A DNA stretch of 64,000 bases from Ophiodon elongatus (Eukaryota; Chordata; Actinopteri; Perciformes; Hexagrammidae), in NCBI GenBank assembly GCA_016806645.1, contig JACSYO010000566.1, positions 886,001 through 950,000 of the forward strand, in the 5' to 3' direction. A program made the position numbers and the translations under genes. The notes under the pieces were generated by a model. The model did not search any database, was not told the DNA's origin, and saw only the letters and a program-made list of their open reading frames with translations. Below, piece by piece: positions 26,001 to 34,792 of this stretch. The first letter of the stretch is position 1. Each line of letters begins with the position of its first letter.

Positions 26001-28470
26001 AATGTCAAAAAAAAAAAAAAAAAAAAAAACATGTTCATGAAGAAATAAGCCCATGTTTGTTGCGTGTGCTAAACACCCTCTGCTTTAGCCACTAGCTTGG
26101 ATGAGGAACCTACGAGACAAGTTATTGAAACAAAGTAGATACATTTTAAATCCAAAGTTTCTAATAGTAGCCAATAGGTTAGTCTCAGTAAATATAACAG
26201 TAAAGGCTATATGAAATTAACTAATAAAAAGGGCCTAACAAACTCTGCACAGACATGTTGCAGTCTGCATACCAAGAATAGAGAGCATGTATATGTAGTC
26301 CGTTGAAAAGCAGGCAGCACTTTTTATTACCTCTTATCAACCGTGCTGTCTATGAACCCCTTCAGCTTGTACTGGAAATCCTCCTGGGCTGTGTCCTCAC
26401 TGGCCTCTCCACCTGGAAATGGCAAAGGATGTAGACATTTGACTGATATGCTTCACAGTACATTCTATAACTTTTCAGAGGTCCTTGAGTTCAAGAAAAA
26501 CAAAAGAACTGGCAGCTTTACTCAATAAGTTGCCCAATAGCATAGCATACCACACACGCATACCACACACGCATACCACACACGCATACCACACACGCAT
26601 ACCACACACCTACCTTCATCTGCGACACTGGCGGTGTCACTGAAGCTGCTGCAATGACTGAGGGTCTCAATGGAGGCATCCTCATCACTGAAAGGATGCA
26701 CATTTCCATGTTGCCCCCCTGTAAACAAAAAAAGAGAGACAGCTATAAGCACAGAAGATATAATTTAGCCGAATCAAAGCAAATGTGTTCGTAGAGTGCA
26801 GCTGGTCTGGTTAAGCCCATTATGTAACCACAGCTGGAGAAAGGTACTGTAGCAAATACTGCAGCTATCTAATCTATATGTAGGTCCTTTAAACACCTTA
26901 TCCTGCTGTGCTTTCATTATCTCATAGGAAAATGCACCATGTTGCCAGGGTCAAGGGCAGCCCACACTTCTGTTGACTGTGTAAACACAACATTAAGTTC
27001 TAGTTAGAGGATCATGGGTCAACGTAGCTGAATTTTGGGGACCTGACAGAAGCTCTGACAATCTGCTACAGTAAATACTCATAGGTCCAAAACTACGCAC
27101 AGTTTCGAAAACCGGCCAAACACACAAGAGCAAACAACTACGTGTCATTAGTACGAGTGATCATCAGTCCAGAAAGGAAAACGTTTAAAATACAGTGAGG
27201 CTAAGTGGAAAGAAAACATGCAGACAACAGGCACTCCAAAAACACACACAATACTTGCACTGTTGACAGTCTTTCCTGAATATTTTAAAAAGATCTGAAG
27301 CAAGATGAGTGTGAGAGAGTTGTGAAAATTCACAGCTGAAAAGTGTGTGAACAGCTTCAGTCTGTTCATTTTTCAAAACTAAAAAGCTTTGATTGTATGT
27401 AGTTGTTAGACACCATCAATAAATAAAATATATGGAATGTGTAATAAAGTGCTTCCACAATGGTTGTGCACTGTAACCAGACGCAGACTCAGACTCAACA
27501 GGCGTCTGTCTACTCTGGCCTGACCTGAATTCACCTCTGGAAGAAATGTTGGTAACACGTGTCACTGTAAGATCATCTCTTAAAGTAGTCACAACCATGA
27601 ATGAAAATACTTTAATACATCCGACCGTGACAGACGCAATAGGAAGCACTGTCCGCTGATTTTAAAAAAGGGCCATTTCCGCCACTAAGAGGCTATTTCT
27701 GTGTGTTTACGTGGACTCTCCCACACCACAGCTGACTTCTGAGAACCGGGCGCCGCCTCTTTACCGCCCAGCTCTCCGGCGTCCAAAATGTCCGCCTTGT
27801 GTCGCTAAACAATAATAACCAAAAGTCAACCGGTGACCTGGGATTCATCCATGCCAGCTCAACGTCACAAATTCGGCTAAAGATTAATTGAGATCAAGCT
27901 TCAGACAAGACGACCTCACTTACCGGAGTACGAGCTAACGTTTAGCTAACATATGTAACGTTACTTGTTTTTATTTGTAGACCGACAAAAAGTTATTCAT
28001 TGGTCTACCGAGGCGATAATCACACCTAAAGCTGTCAAATAAGTATGTGTTTTATTTAAAATTACAGTCAACCAAAGCAGTATCTTGCTAGAGGGAAGTT
28101 AACATTAGCTAGCGCTAGTAGACGTTAGCTTGTAGCGTACGAGGACAATGAGGGGCTCATGTGACGTAGCGTTGTGTATTAGTTTATTATCATTAGCCAA
28201 ACTAGTGTGTCAATGAATATAAATAACATTGTCGTATGATGGCATGTTTTTGTAAAAGCGACGCTTTGTGTGAGCACGGCTAGTTAGCTTTGTATTTTGA
28301 TGTAGGCCAGCCTCTGAAGTTTGTAGTCCTTACTGTAAACACGTTCACTTCCACTCAATGGACCGACAACACGAGAAGAACTACAACTACCATGAGCTAA
28401 TGAGCAGGGCCAAAGCATCGCGGCCGCTCGCTTACTTACCCCGGCTATTCTTCTTCTTGTTCCTCGGCAT
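23011..28470 (-). CDS. ifrd1: Interferon-related developmental regulator 1, complete 12-exon coding sequence
   Basis: The coding exons, from 5' to 3' on the minus strand, are 28470-28440, 26718-26614, 26412-26331, 25904-25780, 25539-25382, 25289-25239, 24987-24809, 24688-24580, 24394-24260, 24046-23918, 23379-23284 and 23097-23011. All junctions are GT-AG, phases are compatible, and the total is 1287 nt (428 aa). The mammalian protein is about 450 aa. Recognisable family blocks are GGQHGNVHPFSDEDASIE near residue 11, the armadillo-like IFRD domain from about residue 50 to 290, the basic stretch KHRAKTDKRKQRSVFRDV near residue 303, DVFELGPPMLVD near residue 375, and the C-terminal IFRD_C block ending KARSKFRDKRVDVGEF. 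IFRD1 (Tis7/PC4) is known as a nuclear and cytoplasmic transcriptional co-regulator that acts with SIN3/histone-deacetylase complexes, including in muscle differentiation. The N-terminal PFSDEDASIETLSHCS block fits IFRD1 better than IFRD2. The start is the first ATG after the leader uORF and gives the family N-terminus MPRNKKKNSR. Confidence 0.96.
23284..23379 (-). CDS. ifrd1: ifrd1 coding exon 11
   Basis: Encodes ANEFIRDVFELGPPMLVDSA, then TMKAMKISRFER, part of the conserved IFRD_C domain. The acceptor is CTCTTAAG and the donor is GTATGTG (phase 0). Confidence 0.95.
23884..23908. repeat. (TTAAA)n tract in ifrd1 intron 10
   Basis: Five near-perfect pentamer copies of the type AAATT, about 10 bp inside the intron from the exon 10 donor. 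Confidence 0.85.
23918..24046 (-). CDS. ifrd1: ifrd1 coding exon 10
   Basis: Encodes EGDFQPETIRFGTERMTIDS, then WVRKRTYDAFREFVGSGMNY and HLQ. It spans the junction between the IFRD and IFRD_C domains. The donor is GTATGTG (phase 0). Confidence 0.95.
24260..24394 (-). CDS. ifrd1: ifrd1 coding exon 9
   Basis: Encodes EFEFDDWEQLCDKLNALATD, then CNKHRAKTDKRKQRSVFRDV and LKAVE. The basic KHRAK.DKRKQRSVFRDV run is a hallmark of the family and a plausible nuclear localisation signal. The donor is GTGGGTGC (phase 0). Confidence 0.95.
24580..24688 (-). CDS. ifrd1: ifrd1 coding exon 8
   Basis: Encodes HLSKLPRLLESDDVNMRIAA, then GETIALLFELARDMDS, a well-conserved helix pair of the IFRD domain. The acceptor is TTATGCAG and the donor is GTAAGTTC (phase 0). 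Confidence 0.95.
24809..24987 (-). CDS. ifrd1: ifrd1 coding exon 7
   Basis: Encodes DVHATMECFETLFTRSYARM followed by DGTCPLISPQTSQLHTNALL and SWALLLTICTANQLKDILC. The SWALLLTICP-like helix is conserved in the family. The donor is GTAAGACC (phase 2). Confidence 0.94.
25239..25289 (-). CDS. ifrd1: ifrd1 coding exon 6
   Basis: A 51-nt symmetric phase-0 exon encoding VATSLGLCTLVAEDDIL. The acceptor is CTTGCAG and the donor is GTAAGTTC. Because it is small and symmetric, skipping it would preserve the frame. Confidence 0.9.
25382..25539 (-). CDS. ifrd1: ifrd1 coding exon 5
   Basis: Encodes KGEEQRAAASLACLLCIQLG, then SGIESEEVFKTLKPIFKNIL and ADGSANIQARQA. These are paired helices of the armadillo-like fold. 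The exon ends in phase 0 at donor GTGAGTACC. Confidence 0.94.
25780..25904 (-). CDS. ifrd1: ifrd1 coding exon 4
   Basis: Encodes AKTRQGALDGLKTAMATRIL followed by YEFISERRMTITDSIERCLK, a highly conserved core of the IFRD domain. The acceptor is TTCCTCAG and the donor is GTACCAG (phase 1). Confidence 0.94.
26007..26029. repeat. Poly-A tract in ifrd1 intron 3
   Basis: A homopolymer of more than 20 A on the plus strand (T-run in transcript sense). It lies about 100 bp upstream of the exon 4 acceptor and is probably an ordinary homopolymer. Confidence 0.8.
26331..26412 (-). CDS. ifrd1: ifrd1 coding exon 3
   Basis: Encodes GEASEDTAQEDFQYKLKG and then FIDSTVDK, corresponding to the start of the IFRD helical domain. 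The acceptor is TTTCCAG and the donor is GTAATA (phase 2). Confidence 0.92.
26546..26610. repeat. 13-bp minisatellite in ifrd1 intron 2
   Basis: Five tandem copies of CATACCACACACG (plus strand); the last ends in C instead of G. The array lies immediately inside the 5' splice site of intron 2 (donor at 26613-26612). Confidence 0.95.
26614..26718 (-). CDS. ifrd1: ifrd1 coding exon 2
   Basis: Encodes GGQHGNVHPFSDEDASIE, then the Ser/Thr-rich TLSHCSSFSDTASVADE. This acidic, phosphorylatable-looking N-terminal segment is diagnostic for IFRD1. The acceptor is TTTACAG. The donor GTAGGTGTG runs straight into a 13-bp minisatellite. Confidence 0.93.
28380..28396 (+). promoter_or_regulatory. Partial ZNF143-like motif in ifrd1 intron 1
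   Basis: ACTACAACTACCATGAG resembles the ZNF143/Staf site (ACTACAAnTCCCAGnATGC) but has several mismatches. It lies about 45 bp inside intron 1, close to the promoter. Confidence 0.3.
28440..28470 (-). CDS. ifrd1: ifrd1 coding exon 1
   Basis: Encodes MPRNKKKNSR plus one base of a Gly codon. The lysine-rich start matches the family. The donor is GTAAGTAAG (phase 1). The 1.7 kb intron 1 follows. Confidence 0.93.
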
Positions 28471-28505
28471 TTTCGTGCTGATAAATGTCACAGTTTGATC
28501 AAAAA

Positions 28506-28628
28506 TCAGCCAATACACGACCAGCTTTTATTAAATTGTCTCGTAAAATGAAAATATTCCCGTGGCACAGCGGATAAAAAGGAATTGAAGGCGATCTTGG
28601 AGATAAACTGTTGGCCGAGACGATACAT
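28506..28628 (-). other. Upstream ORF in ifrd1 leader (40 codons)
   Basis: An ATG at 28628 opens a 40-residue frame beginning MYRLGQQFISKIAF and ending in TGA at 28506, 35 nt before the ifrd1 start codon. If transcription starts about 25-30 bp after the TATA box, this would be the first AUG of the mRNA. Regulation of mammalian IFRD1 mRNA by an upstream ORF has been reported. Conservation of this particular peptide is inference. Confidence 0.6.
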
Positions 28629-28659
28629 TTTCCCTCATAAACCAGGGCTGCGTGCGAAG

Positions 28660-28730
28660 AGGGCGGCTCCGAGGTTTTATACCGGCTGACATGTCACGAG
28701 GAGGTTTCCCGGCATCTCCGACCAATCCGG
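28660..28730 (-). promoter_or_regulatory. ifrd1: ifrd1 core promoter
   Basis: On the minus strand there is a TATAAAA box at 28681-28675. A CCAAT box in reverse orientation (CCAAT read on the plus strand) lies at 28722-28726, about 45 bp upstream of the TATA box. A GC box (GGGCGG on plus) is at 28661-28666. The surrounding 28640-28770 stretch is CpG-rich. Transcription would start near 28650, about 180 nt before the start codon. Confidence 0.65.
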
Positions 28731-28903
28731 GAAGAGGAGCATGCGTCGCGTGCGTTCGCGCGTGATGCAAGGGACAGAAACGTGGACACAATGCGTATTT
28801 GGTTATTTAAGTGAGGTGTGTATCTGATTATGGTCATAACAGTTTTAGACGTAGTAGGAAGCAAAGTCTAAATTAAACTGCTGATCCTTAATAAAGGCAA
28901 CAT

Positions 28904-28970
28904 TTATATATAGATATAGATATATATATATCTATATCTATATCTATATATATAGATATAGCTATATATA

Positions 28971-29003
<33 letters not shown>

Positions 29004-29006
29004 ATA

Positions 29007-29054
<48 letters not shown>

Positions 29055-29094
29055 TATATATATATATCTCTCTATATATATATATATATATATA
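28904..29094. repeat. Palindromic TATATA/TATATC tract upstream of ifrd1
   Basis: About 190 bp of TA dinucleotides interspersed with GATATA and TATATC units that form inverted pairs. It includes a perfect 26-nt palindrome at 29048-29073. The tract lies 225-415 bp upstream of the ifrd1 TATA box. Confidence 0.9.
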
Positions 29095-29479
29095 AATCGT
29101 AGGTTTTAGAGTAGCTTATTTAAAACAGACAGTGGTTGGGATGTAAAGCCTAACAGTTAAGTTATGGTAAAATAGAAACAGTTTATGCTGTAATTATAGG
29201 CTTTAATCTGTGGTGGAAAGTAACAGTACATTAACTCCAGTTCTGTATAATGTCACTCTATACTTCAATACATTTATAATGCCAATATTGTACTCCACTA
29301 CTATGTGAGAGCTATGTAACTGCAGACTCAGATAAAATATGATGCTCTGTTACACATTAAGCATTAAGCATTAGTGAGCCAACACAAAGTAATACGAGGT
29401 ATTATTCTTGTTTCTGGAAACATTGGAACAAGTGTCTATGTTTTTAACCATGAGTGACATTTTAACTGCAATGATTATA

Positions 29480-29564
29480 CCTGTGTCCTCGTATTGTATT
29501 GTATTTTATATATTGTTGTTGTATTTGTGTTTGTTGCTATATGGACTCATCTGAAATAAAAGAA

Positions 29565-29603
<39 letters not shown>

Positions 29604-29605
29604 AG
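29480..29605 (+). mobile_element. LINE-type 3' tail with (ATTG)n
   Basis: ATGGACTCATCTGAAATAAA followed by about nine tandem ATTG units. Short tandem tails of this kind are typical of fish L2/CR1-clade LINE insertions. Coding parts are absent. Confidence 0.45.
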
Positions 29606-31777
29606 GCTGTATAGAAAAGCTCAAAATGTATCAGCTATAGGCTGCTTACACAATACATTAAAACATCAATATGATATCATAGTATGTATAAGACATAACA
29701 CCTTAAAAAGACTATCCCACATACAGAGTATTTCTGCTTTTGATACTTAACTACATTTTGAACAAAAAAAGTTGCTCATAACGGACTGTACTTTACAGGC
29801 CATCGCTCTGATGAACACTTAAATCAGCCATACTCTGTCAACAACCAAAATCTCTACTGCTGCTGTTATAGATTATAATTTTACAGTTTGTAATGCACAA
29901 GTCTTTTTAAAATATGTACATATCATCTGTCAATGTATATTAATTCAGTATTTATCTCTTTGCACTACTTTTTATTGCACAACTTACAGAACACTTAACT
30001 TGTAAATAGACATTTTATTTCTAACTTTAATGTTGGTCATTGGTGCTTTTTGTATATATATATATATATATATATACACCTATGTTTTCAATACGTGTGT
30101 ACACAAAAGTGCTGTCTATTCCTGACCTTTATTTGTCCAGCTTTGCTTGGGTTTAAAGTGAAATTCTTTGCAAGTGCAATAGTAAAATGAAGCACCTTTG
30201 CTTTTAACATACTATTTACATTTTGGTATTGCTACTTAGACTTAAGTAAAGGCTTTGAGGGCATCCTCTACACTTATCTGTGATACGATTTGCATCCTAT
30301 GCAACATGTTCATGGAGTAGGTGTCATCACAGGGCTCTCTGCTGTGACACACAGCCTCCTGTGATAATGTCCCTCTGTAATGCTGTGATTGTAATCATTT
30401 ACCTCCATAATGCAATCAACACTGTGATGATAGAGCTCTGTGAGTCATTGTATGCCTACAATGGATGCTGTGATTAGAGAACTGCAGATATGCTAATATT
30501 ATGTATCAGAAACTGGGATTATAACCTCCTGTGATTACAGGCCTTTTGCAGAACATGTACAGTCTTGTATGTTGTGTATGCTTAGGTAGACAACACAACA
30601 GAATCACATAACAAAATAACAGCAACTGGATTTTTTTTTGACTGTCAGAGATGCACTTATAGCCCATTACGAGTGTTGTCGTCGTAAATATGGATATTTA
30701 AACGTCTTTTAGTCTTTCTGTTCGTAGGTGCCTTTGCCAAGTTCTACGAGCAACTTCTATATCTAAAGCAGTTATACAAATTATATCAATAAGCAGTACA
30801 CAGTTAATGGACACAGTGTCCAATATAATGCAATCCAATGTGATTACGCTTCATGGCTCATGCTCTGCGATCACTGCCCCGAGTGAGATGGATTTGGGAT
30901 GAGGGTGGATTCTGTCTACGCCTTTCGGAGGAGAGCAATTGATTGGAACTGTCCAAAAGTCTGCTCAAAGTTTTCTTCTTCTTTCGGGGTGTGAATGAAG
31001 TTAAATGTAACCATTAACATTTGTTGTAAGAGTGTTTCATATTTCTTTCTTTCAGAAGAAGAAAGTGATGTAAAAGAGGTTTAACCCGGCCTTGCTGCTT
31101 TACTTGCTGAGGTACGAGGAGTAAGACTGAGATTGCAAGAGAGAATCAATTCCAGTCGACCACAGTTTCACACACATACTGCAGTTAGTGGCAGTTTGCA
31201 GTAAACATCTCAAGCATGAATGCATTGTATCAATTCCTTTAGCACTGAGTTATAAAGTTTCGAGATCATTTTAATCCTCAAATTTAATTCCCATAGTCAT
31301 TGAAATATTTATTTGGACAAAAAAATTTGCAGAGTTACTTGTATCCTGTTCAGCTGACACACGAACAGAAGAAGATATAGATAGGTGTTCGCTTCCCATC
31401 ATTAGTGTGTCACTGAAAATAAGGCCAGTTAGTGGCATTGATCATAATCACTGGTGCATTTTAATTCCATAATCTAGTCAAATGGGAAGCTGGAACATTT
31501 CCTCAACTATGTGGGACAATGGGTGTCAGTAACACTTTAGCTTCCTGGACAGGAAAAGACAGGCGCTTGTCCAATATCTGTACTCCAGCTGTCACGTTAA
31601 AGTTTCCTGGTCTGGATTTGAGTCTTTTGGGCTTTGATTTGGAATACGCTATTTTGAAGCCGTTCATGAGACACTGTATTTTAAGGTATCCCCATTATTC
31701 TTTCCATCACTAGGTATAGTTATATGTAAATGTGCTTTATCCTCTAAGTACGGATTTACAATATGAAAACTCTTCTT

Positions 31778-31778
<1 letters not shown>

Positions 31779-31811
<33 letters not shown>
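31779..31811. repeat. (CA)n microsatellite
   Basis: About 16 uninterrupted CA units. Confidence 0.95.
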
Positions 31812-31814
<3 letters not shown>

Positions 31815-33849
31815 GTTGTCCGTGAAGCAAACTTGATACAGCTTGTCTGATCTTGTGTTTTCAGCTGCATCACTCTACAGAGAGTTTAGAGGTCGAATAC
31901 GGGACAGCGTCTGATAACCACAGTTTCCACTAAGTTGTCCTGCTGCCTAATGGCCAAGTTAACATTCATCAAATCTTGGCCTCACAAAGAACATCAATCG
32001 AATCATTCCCGTTAATTATCTTCTCTGGCTTTTGTTATTTCCGTCAGTCCCGCATTTTGCTTGACAGAACAGAAATAGTTCATTCTTTTTCACAGAAGTG
32101 GAAAATCTCACAGATGCAGCCTCCATGCTGCCATTCCCACGGCCCAACTGTCAACAGTGTTCTGCCAGCTCAGACCTGACAAACATCAGAATATATAGGC
32201 TTGCAGAATTCAAAGCTGACTTTCATTTTCCATGCGCCTCGTGTTCGACTACTGGGAGCTGAACCAGAACACATGATTGATTGATTGATTTTTATTTAAT
32301 TTTTTTTTTTTACGAGACTTTTATCGCACAGTTGTCAGTTTAGATCGTATTTTCTTTGGAGAAGCAAACTGCCTTGATCCACAAGCACTTCTACAACGTG
32401 GGCGGGTGGACTCAAAAACACATTCAGCAATTTTTTATCAGTCTTTACTTAATCAAATAGTCCTGCCAAAAGAAGATGTCCCTGCACATCCTGCCAAGAT
32501 AACATCAGACAAACAAGAAAAGTTCAACACGATCAACATATTAGCAAGTACAAAAAAAAAAAGCGAGAGTAAATTATATATGCTTAATCACTTCAGCAGG
32601 CAGTGGCCATGACAACAGGATGGAGCAGTTGAAATTCGAGCAGAGCGCAAACAAAGATACGGCGTTCCATAAAACAGTGGAGCCAAACGTTTTCAAAAAC
32701 TTTAGTAATTGCGAAGATGAAAGGGTTTGCACAAACATACATTTGCAGAAAATGTAGGTATAAACATTTTTATCCACATTGCTGAGAAACATCCTCCTTT
32801 GCAGACTGACTGACATTAGAGGCATTGACAATATAGCGATACAATAATGAGTAAGCACACACGATGTGCCCTTTCTTTGTACTTCACTTTGCGCATGGAG
32901 TGATGTGCTGTCTTGAATATTTGAGGTGAAGCAAACACTTTTTATCCTCAAGATGACCCACCGCAAGACTGAGCTCAATTCTAGAGGAGGCTACATGTAG
33001 CCCTTAGGGCACTGTGCACGGACTGGCCTGCTGCTCTGTGAGCTTGAATAATTCATCATGTGGGAAACTGGGGTGTGTATGAGTGGACACAATAACAAAT
33101 AGTGTGAGGTCAAATGGTTTTTTTATACGGTAAAATATGTGCTTAATAATGTTTAAAGAGACTTTCCTTCATTTCTAAAGGGGTCAAAAAGTGCCCATGA
33201 AATCGTATTTGTTAACTGTAGGGTTTGAGCAACACAGCAAACTCAGAGAGCTGTGAGTTAGTCAGTGACTGAAGCTGGCAAGAGGTTTTAAAGATGTCAG
33301 ATAGACACAGTGAGTGAAAGTTGCCTGTAATATTAGACCTATTTGCTGGAGGAGCATCCAGACGTTGTGGCTGTCTTTGGCACTAGGGGGAGCCATTCTG
33401 TTTAAAATTCAAAGGGCACGCTGCTCTCACTGCAACAGAGCAAGTGAAATTCCAAGAGATGCTTTTTGATCCATAATTTATTGAGTCAGTGAACTGTGCT
33501 CACTGCTGCGCTCTGTCTCGCTTTAAATGTTGGACGCGCTGGAGCTTGCGATGTAAATATCAAATAACCAAACCAGTTAGAACGCATTTCAAAATGTATA
33601 CACTGAGTAATGACAAAAATAAACCCGTTATATTGAGAATAGTGGGAACTGGTTTCGGCGAGTCTAAGCAATGCGTAGTGGAAAGAGAGAGAAATCACCT
33701 GCCAGTTAACCAGTGTGGGAGTAAGGAGAAACAGAGCAGCCCAGTGTAACCTCACTCAGCATGCCTGACACGTTGCATCAATGGGCACCAGCCCTGACCA
33801 ACCTCATGCCACAGGAATACAGATCGTTACCATAATAACAGATAGCCGG

Positions 33850-33894
<45 letters not shown>
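33850..33894. repeat. (GA)n microsatellite
   Basis: About 22 GA units with one ACA interruption. Confidence 0.95.
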
Positions 33895-33896
<2 letters not shown>

Positions 33897-34349
33897 GACA
33901 GCAGATAATGGAAAATGTCTGAATATTAATTTCATGTGCAATACTACTGTTTTTAAATAATTCATAGATGACATGGCCTGGAGCGATGTGGTGAGGCTGC
34001 ACGGTGTTAAGCCTGCTGGGGGGTGAGCTAGGGTAGGAAACGATCTCGGGTCTGTGTTGATGGAAGCACTGTATGTCAAAAACTTAGCAGAGGTGATGTT
34101 TCATGAACCTAAAACAGTTATCTTTGAAATGTAGCAGCGTGTCTTCTCTTCCTTTCCTCGTCACACGTTGTAGACAGGCCTCCATGGACCTAGAGGTAAA
34201 GTGGCTCTCACTTGAACTATCTAGCGGTAAGAATTTCCCCCAAGACCAAGCGTCTGTAACCATACAATTTGTAGTTTGCTTGTGCGCATGATTTTTAGAT
34301 GTGCATGTTCAGCATTTATTCTGCACATGCAATATACAGGTATGCAAAA

Positions 34350-34792
34350 CGTACGGTTAGATGAGACAATCGATAGTATGGTGAATACAGCCGGTTAGCT
34401 TAGCTCAACACAAACACTGGAAGTGAGGGGAAACAACTAGCCTCTATCTACACCAACAACTCTCCCAAAGTCTCCGGTGGTTGCCTGGCAACCTCGTGAT
34501 AAAACTCAGGGAAGTTGCTGCCTCTAACAAAAAATAGTCCGTTGTAAAACCACACCTTGTCGCTTTTTAGCATTTTTGTTTTTGTACAGATTAAACAATA
34601 TTAGAAATGAAGTGTTAATTATTGAGCTTTAGAGGAGATGGTACCTTTGATCAAAGCCAGGCCAACTGTTTCCCCCCGTTTCCTTTCGTTAAGTTAAGCT
34701 AAGCTAAGCTAAGCTAACCGGCTGCTGGCTATAGCTTTATATTTACTGAATATATTAACTGAATTTCCCAAAATGTCAAACCATTCCTTTCA
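34350..34792. mobile_element. Foldback/MITE-type element with inverted ends
   Basis: The left end has GCCGGTTAGCTTAGCT and then GGGGAAACAACTAGCCT. The right end has AGGCCAACTGTTTCCCC and then GCTAAGCTAAGCTAACCGGC, its inverted counterpart, with an expanded (AAGCT)n at 34690-34716. The interior is non-coding. It is the same family as 42840-43545. Confidence 0.7.

Larger units (their letters stand above)
29100..34340. other. Intergenic DNA upstream of ifrd1
   Basis: No coding exon was recognised. It contains a LINE-type tail ending in (ATTG)n at about 29480-29605, a (TA)n at 30052-30075, (CA)n at 31779-31811, an ATTGATTG tract at 32275-32292, and (GA)n at 33850-33894. Otherwise it is unique AT-rich sequence. 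Confidence 0.55.

Noticed and set aside
26546..26610. Regular short repeats resembling a CRISPR array
   Set aside because: The 13-bp units are contiguous with no spacers, in a vertebrate intron. It is a minisatellite.
32574..32978. 134-codon minus-strand open frame
   Set aside because: No recognisable domain, no codon-like composition, no splice or promoter context; judged a chance frame in AT-rich DNA.
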